Assembly (NCBI RefSeq): GCF_000720455.1
Contig: NZ_JOAK01000006.1
Span: 186,001-250,000, forward strand
Direction of reading: 5' to 3'
Source: Streptomyces virginiae
GTDB lineage: Bacteria > Actinomycetota > Actinomycetes > Streptomycetales > Streptomycetaceae
Length of the DNA stretch: 64,000 nt
Shown here: positions 51,523 to 60,483 of the stretch, in pieces
How the letters are laid out: each line of letters begins with the position of its first letter
How positions within the stretch are numbered: position 1 is the first letter of the stretch
Position numbers and translations under genes: made by a program
Notes under the pieces: generated by a model
Told to the model about the DNA's origin: nothing
The model's input: the letters and a program-made list of their open reading frames with translations, nothing else
The model's database searches: none

Positions 51523-52611
51523 ATGCGCCGCTTCGGAAGGACGCTGGTCACGGCCGCGCTGGCGGTGACCGTCGTCGGGGGGACCGCAGGATGGGCCTCG
51601 GGCGAGAGCCAGTCGGCGGTCACCGGGCCGCCGCCGGGCACCGCCGCCTGGCGGGCCGACACGGCGTACGGCCGGGCGCTGCCCGATCCGGCGACGGCGA
51701 CACCGCACGAGGTGGCCCGGTTCTTCGCCGGGCTGGACGACGCGGCGCGCTCCGCACTCGTACGCAACCACCCTCTGGTGGTGGGCAACCTCGACGGGGC
51801 TCCGGTCCCCCTGCGGTACGAGGCCAACCGGCTCGCCGTCGTCGCCACGGGCGAGGCGCGGTACGCGTCCCTGTCCGCGCCGGGCCGGCGGATCCTGGCC
51901 TTCGACCCGCGCGGCCGGGGCCAGGTGGCCGAGGTCTTCGGGGACCTGGAGCACGCCGCGCACGTGTCGGTGATCGTGCCCGGCTCCGACAACGACGCCA
52001 CCTCCCACGACGCGCGGCGCGCGCCGCACACCGGCCCGGCCGGCATGGCCCGGGCGCTGCGCACGGCGACCGAAACGCCGGCGGCCGGCGGGTCGGTGGC
52101 CACTGGCTCGGTGGCCGGCGGGTCGGTGGCCGTCATCGCGTGGACCGGGTACACCACCCCGGTCGGCGTGGGCCTCGACGCGGCCGACGGGCGGCTGGCC
52201 GCCGCGGGGGCACCGCGGCTGGCCCGTTTCACCGCCGGCCTCGACGCGGTCGGTGCGCCCGACCCGGTGCTGTTCTGCCACAGCTACGGCTCGGTGGTCT
52301 GCGGGCTGGCGGCCCGGCACACCGACGCCGCCGACATCGTGGCCCTCGGATCTCCCGGCATGCGGGCGGACACCGCCGACGACCTGCGCACCAAAGCGCG
52401 CGTGTGGGCGGGCCGGGGCCCCTCGGACTGGATCGCGGACGTCCCGAACGTCAGCTTCGCCGGGATCGGCCACGGCGCCGACCCCACCTCTGCGGCCTTC
52501 GGCGCCCGCCGGGTGCCCGCCGCCGACGTACGCGGCCACGCGGGCTACTTCACACCCGGCACGCAGTCCCTCGCGGCGTTCGCCGCCATCGCGAAGGGAG
52601 AGGCCCGATGA
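51523..52611 (+). CDS. DUF1023 alpha/beta hydrolase, secreted or membrane-anchored
   Basis: The 362-aa product has an N-terminal signal (RRFGRTLVTAALAVTVVGGT). The DUF1023 hydrolase region shows AHVSVIVPGSDNDATSHD, the nucleophile elbow FCHSYGSVVCG (Ser near 250), IVALGSPGMRAD and the later VRGHAGYFTPGTQSL with the likely catalytic His. It should be an esterase or acyl-hydrolase outside the cell. AGGAGAAGGGGC precedes the ATG. It overlaps the acyltransferase gene by ATGA, so hydrolase and acyltransferase are coupled. Confidence 0.85.
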   Translation: MRRFGRTLVTAALAVTVVGGTAGWASGESQSAVTGPPPGTAAWRADTAYGRALPDPATATPHEVARFFAGLDDAARSALVRNHPLVVGNLDGAPVPLRYEANRLAVVATGEARYASLSAPGRRILAFDPRGRGQVAEVFGDLEHAAHVSVIVPGSDNDATSHDARRAPHTGPAGMARALRTATETPAAGGSVATGSVAGGSVAVIAWTGYTTPVGVGLDAADGRLAAAGAPRLARFTAGLDAVGAPDPVLFCHSYGSVVCGLAARHTDAADIVALGSPGMRADTADDLRTKARVWAGRGPSDWIADVPNVSFAGIGHGADPTSAAFGARRVPAADVRGHAGYFTPGTQSLAAFAAIAKGEAR

Positions 52612-53837
52612 GCGCCTCCACCGTCCTGGCACCGCTGCGCGAGGCAGCCGAGCGGATCGACCGGCGGACCCCCGCCCACCGCGACCGGGCGGTCGACGGG
52701 CTGCGCGCCCTGGCGCTGCTGGCCGTACCGACCGGCCACTGGCTGCTCGGCGGCTTCACGCTCGACGCGGACGGCGCTCTGCACAACGCCAGTCCCCTGT
52801 CCGCCTTCGGCGGGCTCGCGCCGGCCAGCTGGGTGCTCCAGATGCTGGGCGTCTTCTTCCTCGTCGGCGGGTACGCCTCGGCGCTCTCCTACCGGCGCCG
52901 CCCGGGGTCGGCAGCTGCATGGTTGAAGGGCCGGATCGTCCGTCTGGGGCGGCCCGTGCTCGGGGTGACGGCGGTGTGGGCGCTGGCCGCGCCCGTGCTG
53001 TACGCGGCAGGCGTGCCGGAGGCATCACTGCGGACCGGCGCGAAGCTGGTCGTCCAGCCGCTGTGGTTCGTCGGGGTGTACGTGGTGGTCACCGCGCTGA
53101 CCCCGTACTGCGTGCGGGCGGCGGGCCGGCTCGGCGGCTGGGCGGCGGCCCCGCTGCTCGCCTCCGTCGCGGTGGTGGACCTCCTGCGGTACGGGCCGCT
53201 CGCACCGTCCGTGCCGTCCTGGCTGTCGCTGCTGAACATCCTGCCGGGCTGGCTGTTCGCGTACCAGCTGGGCGTGTCCTGGGGCGAGCGGCGGATCGGG
53301 CGGCGCGGGGGCTGGCTGCTGCTGGCCGGCGGGGCGCTGCTGTTCGCGGCGCTGCTGGCGGTGTTCCACTATCCGGCGTCGATGGTGGGGGTGCCGGGTG
53401 CGGCGCGGACCAACTCGCACCCGCCGTCGCTGCTGGTGCTCGCGCTGGCCTCGGCGCAGTCGGGTGCGGCGATCCTGTTGCGCGACCGGCTGGCCCGGCT
53501 GCTGGCCCGGCCGGTCCTGTGGGCCCCGGTGGTGGTGGTCAACCTGTGCGCGATGACGATCCTGTGCTGGCACCAGACGGCCATGCTGGCCGCGGCCGTT
53601 CCCGCTTCGTTCGCGGGTGGGCTGGCCGGGCTGACGACGGCGCCGGACAGCCTGGGCTGGATCGTGGCGCGGCTGGCATGGATGCCGGTGTTCGCGGGGC
53701 TGCTGGTCGCGATCGCCCGGTACGCGCGGCGGTTCGAGGCACCGGCGGCGGCGGGCCGGCCGACGAGCGCGCTGCGGCGTGCGGTGGCGGGCTTGCTTGC
53801 GGTGGGCTTCGGGCTGTTCGCGCTGGGCCTGGCGTGA
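52608..53837 (+). CDS. Acyltransferase-3 family membrane protein
   Basis: The 409-aa protein has about 10 helices. Near the N-terminus it shows DRAVDGLRALALLAVPTGHW, the R-x-x-D-x-L-R-A-x-A-x-x-x-V-x-x-x-H/GHW pattern of acyltransferase 3 (OafA-like) enzymes, and later LWFVGVYVVVTALTPY and LCWHQTAMLA. Such proteins move acyl groups onto exported sugars, lipids or antibiotics. It is coupled to the DUF1023 hydrolase, so the pair may add and remove acyl groups on the same envelope or secreted compound. A strong terminator (53891-53922) follows. Confidence 0.85.
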   Translation: MSASTVLAPLREAAERIDRRTPAHRDRAVDGLRALALLAVPTGHWLLGGFTLDADGALHNASPLSAFGGLAPASWVLQMLGVFFLVGGYASALSYRRRPGSAAAWLKGRIVRLGRPVLGVTAVWALAAPVLYAAGVPEASLRTGAKLVVQPLWFVGVYVVVTALTPYCVRAAGRLGGWAAAPLLASVAVVDLLRYGPLAPSVPSWLSLLNILPGWLFAYQLGVSWGERRIGRRGGWLLLAGGALLFAALLAVFHYPASMVGVPGAARTNSHPPSLLVLALASAQSGAAILLRDRLARLLARPVLWAPVVVVNLCAMTILCWHQTAMLAAAVPASFAGGLAGLTTAPDSLGWIVARLAWMPVFAGLLVAIARYARRFEAPAAAGRPTSALRRAVAGLLAVGFGLFALGLA

Positions 53838-53890
53838 CGAAGCCCGGACGGTGGACGGTGACTGCGGGCGTTCGGAGCCCGGGTACGAAA

Positions 53891-53922
53891 AGAGCGCCGC
53901 TCCCCTGACGGAGCGGCGCTCT
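53891..53922. terminator. Bidirectional terminator with 12-bp perfect stem
   Basis: AGAGCGCCGCTC (53891-53902) and GAGCGGCGCTCT (53911-53922) form a perfect stem with an 8-nt loop, preceded by AAAA. It separates the acyltransferase gene from the convergent DUF350 gene. Confidence 0.88.
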
Positions 53923-53945
53923 CCACGCGTACGGGTGCTCCCGCG

Positions 53946-54368
53946 TCAGGCGATCGAGGCGGCGACGATCGCGGCGACGGCGAGGTTGCAGGCGGCGGAG
54001 ACCCAGACGGCCGGGTGGGGCTCCGGGTCGACGACGATGGCGCCGAGCTTGCCCGGGGTCACCAGGTCGAGCACCAGGAAGGCCAACGCCATCAGGACCA
54101 GGCCGAGGAGACCGAAGGCGGCGGTCGACGCCAGGCCCTTGCCGAAGTCGTCGTAGGTGGTCCAGATCGAGGTGAAGACGATGCCGCCGATGCCGAGGAG
54201 CGCGGAGCTGAGGAAGAGGGCCGCGTTGCGGTTGCGCTCCTCCCAGATCTGCTTCGGGAGCTTCCCGGGCGTCAGCACGTCCACGAGGACGATGCCGAGG
54301 ATCAGCAGGACCAGGCCCAGGGCGCCGTAGGCGCTGGTGCGGCCAAGTCCGTTGATGATGTCGCTCAT
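53946..54368 (-). CDS. DUF350 (YjfL-like) membrane protein
   Basis: The 140-aa protein has four membrane helices and a duplicated DUF350 pattern: YGALGLVLLILGIVLVDVLTP and GLLGLVLMALAFLVLDLVTPGK each end in the V-D-x-x-T-P-G-K motif, here seen twice. RNAALFLSSALLGIGGIVF lies between. DUF350 proteins are often found next to ATP-grasp ligases, such as yjfL with yjfC in E. coli. Here the gene is divergent from a GNAT-ATP-grasp fusion 93 bp away. The function of the family is not settled; a membrane partner for the ligase product is an inference. Confidence 0.85.
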   Translation of the reverse strand: MSDIINGLGRTSAYGALGLVLLILGIVLVDVLTPGKLPKQIWEERNRNAALFLSSALLGIGGIVFTSIWTTYDDFGKGLASTAAFGLLGLVLMALAFLVLDLVTPGKLGAIVVDPEPHPAVWVSAACNLAVAAIVAASIA

Positions 54369-54461
54369 TGAGAAGCCTGTCTCCGGTGGTGGGAAAATAT
54401 GTGCCGTGGGGAGGCCGAATCTATCGCACGGCCTTCCCGCAGACCATGGGGAGGTCAGCGA

Positions 54462-56294
54462 ATGGTAAAGGTCAGGGCCGCGCGGCCGGCCGAGGCGGAG
54501 GCCCTGACCGGGCTGGTCATGCGGTCCAAGGCGCACTGGGGGTACGACGCCGCTTTCCTGGCGTCTTGCGCCGCGGAACTGCGGATCCGGCCGGACGAGG
54601 TGACGGCACGCCGGATCGTGGTGGCCGAGGACCCGGAGGGGACGGTCCTCGGGCTCGCATCCCTGGAGGGCGGCGCCCCGCTGGCGACGCTCGGCCTGCT
54701 CTTCGTGGAACCCTCCGCCATCGGGCAGGGCGTGGGGCGGATCCTGTACCGCGACGTGCTGCGCCGGGCCGTGCAGCAGGGGGTGCGCAGGCTGGTCATC
54801 GACTCGGATCCGCATGCGGCCGGCTTCTACCGGGCGATGGGCGCGGTCGCGGCGTCGACGGCGTCGACCGCGTCGGCCTCACCGGCCGGGCTGCCGGGCG
54901 CTCTGGTGCGGTTCGAGGCGGCCCCGGCCCCGCTCGCCGACTGGGCACGGGCCTGGACCGGAGGCGGGCGGGCCGTGCACGTCGGCAACGTCGCGGAGTT
55001 CAACGCGCAGTTCGGCGACTCCTCCCTGGACCGGGAGCAGTCGGCCGCGCACCACTACTCCTGCCTGGCCGCCTTCTACAGCCCCTACCCGTCGGCGCTG
55101 GTGCTGCCCCGGGCGGTGCCCGCCGGCTGGACCGAGCTGGTCTGCCGGCAGCTCGGCTGGACCGGGGTCGAGGTGTACGACGGCCTGGTGGAGCGCGGGC
55201 CCGGGCTGGTCGAGGCGGTACGGGCCCGGCCGGCGCTGGCCGCGCGGCTGACCGGGGCCGGGGAGCCGCTCGTACCGTGGGGGCTCACCCGGCCGTTCGG
55301 GCTGCTCGCGGGGCGGCCGTGGCGGGCCGGGGAGCTGCGCTACGAGTCGAAGGCCGCGGCGCACGGCCTGTTCGGGCGGATCCTGGCGGAGGGCGGGCAT
55401 CCCGGGATCGTGCTCCCCGCACAGGTGCGGGCCGCCGGCCGGTGGGCGGCGGCCCGGCTGCTGGCCGCCCGGGCTCGGGCCGGCGAGAGCACCGTTCTGA
55501 AATCGGAGCACGGTGTCGGGGGTTCGGGTACGACCGTGGTCACCGCCGGGCAGGTCCGGGCCGCGGGCGGCGCCCGCGCCCTCCTGCGGCGGCTGCCGCG
55601 CGGACCGCTGCTGGTGGAGGAGTTCGTCGACGGGCCGGCGGATCCGGGCGCGGCCCGCGACCTGACGTACGACGGTTTCGTGGACCCGGCCGGCCGGGTC
55701 CACGAGGTCGGCGCCGCGCTGATGGACGTGACCGCGGGTGCCTACCGCGGGGCGACGGTGGGCCCCGGCGCCGTGCCGGACTGGGCGGAGAAGCCGCTGC
55801 TCGCCTTCGGCGCCGCGGTGGGCCGGGGGCTGGCGGCGTCCGGCTACCGGGGCTGGTTCGACGTGGACTTCGTCGTGGACGCCGAAGGGCGGCTCGCGCC
55901 GACCGAGACGAACCTGCGGCTGACCGGGCCGTCGATCGCCTTCATGGTGGCGGCCCGGCTCGACGCGCTGCGGGGCGCGGGGCACCTCGTACGGATCGCC
56001 GACCGGGTGGAGCTCGGTGCACGGCTGCCCGAGGCGCAACTGGACGAACTGTGCGCGGACCTGGCCCGCGGGTGCGCGGAACTCGGGGCGGTGTTCGTCC
56101 CCGCGATCCCGACGGGCGCCTTCGATCCGGCACCCTGGATGGGTGTGCTGGTGGCCGCGCGCAGCCTGGAGACGCTGGACGCGGCCGAGGCGCTGGTCCG
56201 CTCCGAGGCGGCGGCCGTCGGCGCCATGTTCGATGCCTTCGAGCCGGCCGACCGGCCCCCGGGCCCTGCTCGGGGGGCCGGGGGACGGCCTTGA
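54462..56294 (+). CDS. GNAT acetyltransferase fused to a PGM1-like ATP-grasp ligase
   Basis: The 610-aa protein has two units. Residues 1-135 are a GNAT domain (VVAEDPEGTVLGLASLEGG, LLFVEPSAIGQGVGRILYRD, VIDSDPHAAGFYRAMGAV). After an Ala/Ser linker comes a pre-ATP-grasp region (about 165-290: AVHVGNVAEFNAQFGDSS and AAFYSPYPSALVLP). An ATP-grasp fold follows (340-510: STVLKSEHGVGGSGTTVV, GPLLVEEFVDG, YRGWFDVDFVVDAEGRLAPT, ETNLRLTGPS). The layout resembles peptide ligases of the PGM1 type. It should couple ATP to amide or ester bond formation, perhaps with acylation of the product. ATG 54462 follows GGGGAGG. Convergent with the adenylation-like membrane protein. Confidence 0.8.
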   Translation: MVKVRAARPAEAEALTGLVMRSKAHWGYDAAFLASCAAELRIRPDEVTARRIVVAEDPEGTVLGLASLEGGAPLATLGLLFVEPSAIGQGVGRILYRDVLRRAVQQGVRRLVIDSDPHAAGFYRAMGAVAASTASTASASPAGLPGALVRFEAAPAPLADWARAWTGGGRAVHVGNVAEFNAQFGDSSLDREQSAAHHYSCLAAFYSPYPSALVLPRAVPAGWTELVCRQLGWTGVEVYDGLVERGPGLVEAVRARPALAARLTGAGEPLVPWGLTRPFGLLAGRPWRAGELRYESKAAAHGLFGRILAEGGHPGIVLPAQVRAAGRWAAARLLAARARAGESTVLKSEHGVGGSGTTVVTAGQVRAAGGARALLRRLPRGPLLVEEFVDGPADPGAARDLTYDGFVDPAGRVHEVGAALMDVTAGAYRGATVGPGAVPDWAEKPLLAFGAAVGRGLAASGYRGWFDVDFVVDAEGRLAPTETNLRLTGPSIAFMVAARLDALRGAGHLVRIADRVELGARLPEAQLDELCADLARGCAELGAVFVPAIPTGAFDPAPWMGVLVAARSLETLDAAEALVRSEAAAVGAMFDAFEPADRPPGPARGAGGRP

Positions 56295-56322
56295 CGGACC
56301 GCTCGGCGGTGCCGGCTGTCGG

Positions 56323-58377
56323 TCAGTCCTTGTCTTCGAAGTCGAAGGGCGAGTCCGGTTTGCGGGCCACGTGGAGGGCCAGGACGAGGCCGGCGACCAT
56401 CAGGGGGATGTTGAAGGCGTAGACGAGGAGGGCCTGGAGGGGCCAGTCCTGTTTGGCCGCCAGTCGGTAGGCGTTGTCCTGCGGCCACCAGGCCAGCAGC
56501 AGGTAGCTCGCCGCGAGGTGGACGGTCCTGATACGGCCCGGGGGCCGGCCGCGTTCGCGGCGTTCGATCAGGCGGTAACCGGTGAACAGGAAGGCGAGCC
56601 CCGCGCCGAAGGCCAGGCTCTCCGCCACGTACAGGAGGAAGAACAGGGCCGCCCAGGGGTAGGGCACCGCCGAGAGGTCGGTGGAGCCGGACCACACGAC
56701 GGGGGTGAACACCAGGGTGAAGAAGGCGAGGACGAACGTGAGGCAGCCGGCGGCGACGAAACGGCCGCCGTCGGGGTCCGTGACGGTGGCGGACGCCCGG
56801 CTGAACTTGCTCCCGTGGACGGCGGGCCGTTCGGAGGCGGGCTGTGTCGGCAGCGGCAGGGCCGAGCGGTCCTCCTGGCCGCCCCGGTTGCGCGGGAGGG
56901 CCCGGAGCCGGATGAGGACGGTCGGGGACACCTCCTTGAGGACGACGCCCGCCAGGTGGTTGCGCAGGCCGTGGATCTCGGGGAGGGGCGCGGAGGCGTC
57001 CCAGGCCGGGTCGCCGGGCGGCGGGGACACGTAGGCGACGAGCCGCCGCTGCCCGTCCTTGTCGACGCCGGCGACGAGGGCCGCGCCGATGCCCGGATGG
57101 GTACGGATCGCCGCCTCGACCTCATGGGGGTCGAAGGAGCCTCCGTGGAGGGGGATCCGGTCCCGGATCCGGCCGGCGTACTCCAGCAGGCCGTCGGGGC
57201 GGGACACGCCGAGGTCGCCGGTGGGTATCGCGTCTCCCCCGTCGGGCGGGGTGAGGTGTATCTCCCCGCCGCGCAGGTGGACCTGGCATCCCGCGAAGGG
57301 GGTGCCCAGCAGGGAGAGCCGTTCCGGTTCGCTGACGGGGGCCGGCAGCTGCGGGAGTTCGAAACAGGTGCCCACGCCGGCGGTCTCGGTGAGCCCGTAG
57401 ACGTTGAGGATCCGCACGCCGGGGCGCAACCGGACGTGCAGGGCGTCCAGTTCGTCGAGGTGGAGGCGGTCACCGGTGACGCTGGCCAGCCGTAGCGAGC
57501 GCAGCGGCCGGGGGCCGGTCCTGCGGTCCGCGGCGGTGGGCCTGGGGCCGGCGACCACCAGCGCGGCGATGCCGGCCGGATCCGTGTGCACGACGGTGAC
57601 CTTCCGGACGTCGACCGCCGTGCGGACCTGCTGCGGGTTCCCGGACGGCCAGGAGGGCCCGGGGGGCAGGACGAGGCCACCGCCCGTGCACAGGGCCCGG
57701 GTCCAGCCGGCGGCGAAGCCGGTGACGTCCGGCCGGGCGGTGATGAGGTGGCGGTCCTGCGGGGTCGGCCGGGCCAGTTCGGTCCAGCCCGAGTGGGCGG
57801 CGAGCAGCAGGGCGTGGCCGACGGGCACGGGGCGCGGTTCGGCGCTCGCGGTGAACAGGACGGCCGCGCCGGCCGTCGCGGCCGATCCGCCGGCCGTCTC
57901 CGCGAGGTCGGGTGCGTAGCCGGGCCGGGCGGCGATCTCGGCGGCGCCGTCGTCGGTCCGGATCGCGCGCAGGCCCAAGGCGGTGTCGAGGGCGGCCCGG
58001 TGGGGCGCGTGGGTGAGCAGCGCGAAGGGCGCCATGGGCTGGAGTGCGGCCAGCTGCCGGCGGCCGGTGCGGGGCGCTTCGGCGTCGAGGACGGCGTAGA
58101 CCCCGCCGGCCTTCAGGACGGCGAGGATGCCCACGACGATCTCGGCGGGCCGGGTGGTGCCGATGGCGACGAGGCCGCCGGGCGGCAGCCCACAGGCGAG
58201 CAGATGGTGCGCCAGCCGGTTGGCGCGGGCGTCCAGCACCCCGTACGGGAGCAGGTTCTTCGAACCGGCGATGAGGGCGGGGGCCTCGGGGGTGTCGCGC
58301 GCCCAGCGTTCGAAGTGGTGCAGGACGGTGTCGGTGGTGCCCTGGGTGGAGCGGACGGACTCGGATCCCTGCGTCAT
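56323..58377 (-). CDS. Degenerate adenylation domain fused to a four-helix membrane domain
   Basis: The 684-aa protein has an AMP-binding fold in residues 20-510, with an A5-like VYGLTETAGVGTC (near 322), A7 IPTGDLGVSR and A8 GRIRDRIPLHGGSFDPHEVE. Two catalytic motifs are lost. The Ser/Thr/Gly-rich P-loop is replaced by VLFTASAEPRPVPVG, and the A10 lysine region reads LPRNRGGQEDRSALP, where NRPS enzymes have N-G-K-x-D-R. Residues 545-684 hold four membrane helices (AAGCLTFVLAFFTLVFTPVV, LFFLLYVAESLAFGAGLAFL and two more). It may bind an acyl or aminoacyl ligand at the membrane without full activation chemistry. No homologue of known function is recognised. Confidence 0.75.
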   Translation of the reverse strand: MTQGSESVRSTQGTTDTVLHHFERWARDTPEAPALIAGSKNLLPYGVLDARANRLAHHLLACGLPPGGLVAIGTTRPAEIVVGILAVLKAGGVYAVLDAEAPRTGRRQLAALQPMAPFALLTHAPHRAALDTALGLRAIRTDDGAAEIAARPGYAPDLAETAGGSAATAGAAVLFTASAEPRPVPVGHALLLAAHSGWTELARPTPQDRHLITARPDVTGFAAGWTRALCTGGGLVLPPGPSWPSGNPQQVRTAVDVRKVTVVHTDPAGIAALVVAGPRPTAADRRTGPRPLRSLRLASVTGDRLHLDELDALHVRLRPGVRILNVYGLTETAGVGTCFELPQLPAPVSEPERLSLLGTPFAGCQVHLRGGEIHLTPPDGGDAIPTGDLGVSRPDGLLEYAGRIRDRIPLHGGSFDPHEVEAAIRTHPGIGAALVAGVDKDGQRRLVAYVSPPPGDPAWDASAPLPEIHGLRNHLAGVVLKEVSPTVLIRLRALPRNRGGQEDRSALPLPTQPASERPAVHGSKFSRASATVTDPDGGRFVAAGCLTFVLAFFTLVFTPVVWSGSTDLSAVPYPWAALFFLLYVAESLAFGAGLAFLFTGYRLIERRERGRPPGRIRTVHLAASYLLLAWWPQDNAYRLAAKQDWPLQALLVYAFNIPLMVAGLVLALHVARKPDSPFDFEDKD

Positions 58378-58524
58378 GGACCGATGATGCCACCGTGCAC
58401 CGACAACGGAGGAGCCTTCGAAATCGCTTGCTGTTCAACGAAGTTGCCCGGCGGCCCCGGCAGCCCCGCCACGGCCCCGGCGGTCCCCCGCTGGTCCCCC
58501 GGTGGAGGGTCCGGAGCCGAACCC

Positions 58525-58563
58525 TTGACCTCTACTTTGGTTGAGGTCCTAGCGTTCGGGTCA
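58525..58563 (+). promoter_or_regulatory. SoxR-type promoter with 19-bp spacer
   Basis: The -35 box TTGACC (58525-58530) and -10 box TAGCGT (58550-58555) are 19 bp apart, the stretched spacing typical of MerR-family activators. Inside it lies the dyad CCTCTACTTTGGTTGAGG (58529-58546), close to the SoxR box CCTCAA-n6-TTGAGG. The predicted start of transcription is at or just before the ATG at 58563, so the mRNA is probably leaderless. Confidence 0.75.
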
Positions 58564-60476
58564 TGGACATGGAAGTCACCGCTTGGACCTCGCTGCACAG
58601 CGCGATCAACGCCCAGCAGGACCGTCGCCCCCTCTCCCGGGCCGGTCTGCGCCGCGTGGCCGCGTTCGCCCGCCCGCACCGCCGCGGGCTCGTTCTCTTC
58701 CTCCTGCTGAGCGTGGTGACCGCCCTGCTGGCGGTGGCCACCCCGGTGCTCGCCAGCAGGGTCGTCACCGCCATCGTGGACGGCCGGGACGGCGCCACGG
58801 TGACGCGGCTCGCCGTGCTCATCGCGTTGATCGCGGTCGCGGAGGCCGGACTCGGGCTGCTGGCCCGCCGGCTCTCCGCCACCCTCGGGGAGGGGCTGAT
58901 CCTGGATCTGCGGACGGCGGTCTTCGACCACGTGCAGCGGATGCCGGTCGCCTTCTTCACCCGGACCCGGACCGGCGCCCTCGTCAGCCGCCTCAACAAC
59001 GACGTCATCGGCGCCCAGCGGGCGTTCAGCAACACCCTGTCGGGCGTGGTCGCCAACACCGTGACCCTGTTGCTGACCCTCGCCGTGATGCTGAGCATCT
59101 CCTGGCAGATCACCCTGCTGGCGCTGGTGCTGCTGCCCGTGTTCGTCCTGCCGGCCCGCCGGATGGGGGCGCGGATGGCGGCGATGCAGCGGGAGGCTTC
59201 GGCGCTGAACGCCGCGATGGGCACCCAGATGACCGAACGGTTCTCGGCGCCCGGCGCGACGCTGGTCAAGCTGTTCGGGCGGCCCGCCGACGAGTCCGCG
59301 GAGTTCGCGGTCCGGGCGGCGCGGGTACGGGACATCGGGATCCGTACGGCGATGGCCCAGTCGGCGTTCATCACGGCCCTCACCCTGGTCTCGGCCCTGG
59401 CCCTCGCGCTCGTCTACGGACTCGGCGGGTACTACGCCCTGCGCGGGACCCTGGACGCCGGTTCCGTCGTCGCGCTCGCGCTGCTCCTGACCCGGCTGTA
59501 CGCCCCGCTGACCGCTCTCGCCGGGGCCCGTGTCGAGGTGATGAGCGCGATGGTGAGCTTCGAGCGGGTCTTCGAGATCCTCGACCTGAAGCCCCTGATC
59601 GCGCAGAAGCCGGACGCCCGCCGGGTGCCGGAGGGGCCCGTGACCGTCGAGTTCGACCGGGTGTCCTTCGGCTACCCGGCCGCCGACAAGGTCTCCCTCG
59701 CGTCCCTGGAGGAGGTCGCCGTGCTCGACGCCCGGGGCGGTACGCCGGTCCTGCACGAGGTGTCCTTCCGTGCCGAGCCCGGCCAGATGGTCGCCCTGGT
59801 GGGCTCGTCGGGCGCCGGCAAGTCGACCATCGCGCAGCTGCTGCCCCGGCTGTACGACGCCGACGCGGGCGCGGTCCGGCTCGGCGGGGTCGACGTACGG
59901 GACCTGACGGCCGACTCGATCCGCGAGACGCTCGGCATGGTCACCCAGGACGGGCACCTCTTCCACGAGTCGGTACGGGCCAACCTGCTGCTGGCCCGCC
60001 CGGACGCCACCGAGGAGGACATCTGGGAGGCCCTGCGCAGGTCCCGGCTGGACGGCCTGGTCGCCTCACTGCCGGACGGGCTGGACACGGTGGTCGGGGA
60101 GCGCGGTTACCGGCTGTCGGGCGGTGAGCGGCAGCGGCTGACGATCGCCCGGCTGCTGCTGGCCCGGCAGCGGGTCGTGGTCCTCGACGAAGCCACCGCG
60201 CACCTGGACTCCACCTCGGAGGCGGCGGTGCAGGAAGCCCTGGGCGAGGCCCTGGCGGGCCGGACCGCCGTGGTCATCGCCCACCGGCTGTCGACCGTGC
60301 AGGCGGCCGACCTGATCCTCGTGGTCGAGGACGGCCGGATCGTGGAACGGGGCACGCACACCGAGCTGCTGGCCGCGGGCGGCCGGTACGAGGAGCTGTA
60401 CCGCACGCAGTTCGCCGCGGCGGACACGCCCGCCGGCATGGAATCCGACGGCGCGGCACCGGTCCGGGGCGCATGA
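58563..60476 (+). CDS. ABC exporter (fused TMD-NBD), SoxR-regulated
   Basis: The 637-aa protein has a type IV exporter TMD (residues 30-340, six helices) and an NBD. The NBD has Walker [15 protein letters not shown] (near 413), Q-loop [11 protein letters not shown], signature [16 protein letters not shown] (near 517), Walker [13 protein letters not shown] and switch His in IAHRLSTV. It should export a drug or redox-active compound as a homodimer. The SoxR-like promoter upstream suggests induction by redox-cycling metabolites; S. coelicolor has one ABC transporter in its SoxR regulon. A VOC gene starts eight bp after its stop and may share the transcript. Confidence 0.9.
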   Translation: MDMEVTAWTSLHSAINAQQDRRPLSRAGLRRVAAFARPHRRGLVLFLLLSVVTALLAVATPVLASRVVTAIVDGRDGATVTRLAVLIALIAVAEAGLGLLARRLSATLGEGLILDLRTAVFDHVQRMPVAFFTRTRTGALVSRLNNDVIGAQRAFSNTLSGVVANTVTLLLTLAVMLSISWQITLLALVLLPVFVLPARRMGARMAAMQREASALNAAMGTQMTERFSAPGATLVKLFGRPADESAEFAVRAARVRDIGIRTAMAQSAFITALTLVSALALALVYGLGGYYALRGTLDAGSVVALALLLTRLYAPLTALAGARVEVMSAMVSFERVFEILDLKPLIAQKPDARRVPEGPVTVEFDRVSFGYPAADKVSLASLEEVAVLDARGGTPVLHEVSFRAEPGQMVALVGSSGAGKSTIAQLLPRLYDADAGAVRLGGVDVRDLTADSIRETLGMVTQDGHLFHESVRANLLLARPDATEEDIWEALRRSRLDGLVASLPDGLDTVVGERGYRLSGGERQRLTIARLLLARQRVVVLDEATAHLDSTSEAAVQEALGEALAGRTAVVIAHRLSTVQAADLILVVEDGRIVERGTHTELLAAGGRYEELYRTQFAAADTPAGMESDGAAPVRGA

Positions 60477-60483
60477 TGCTGTG

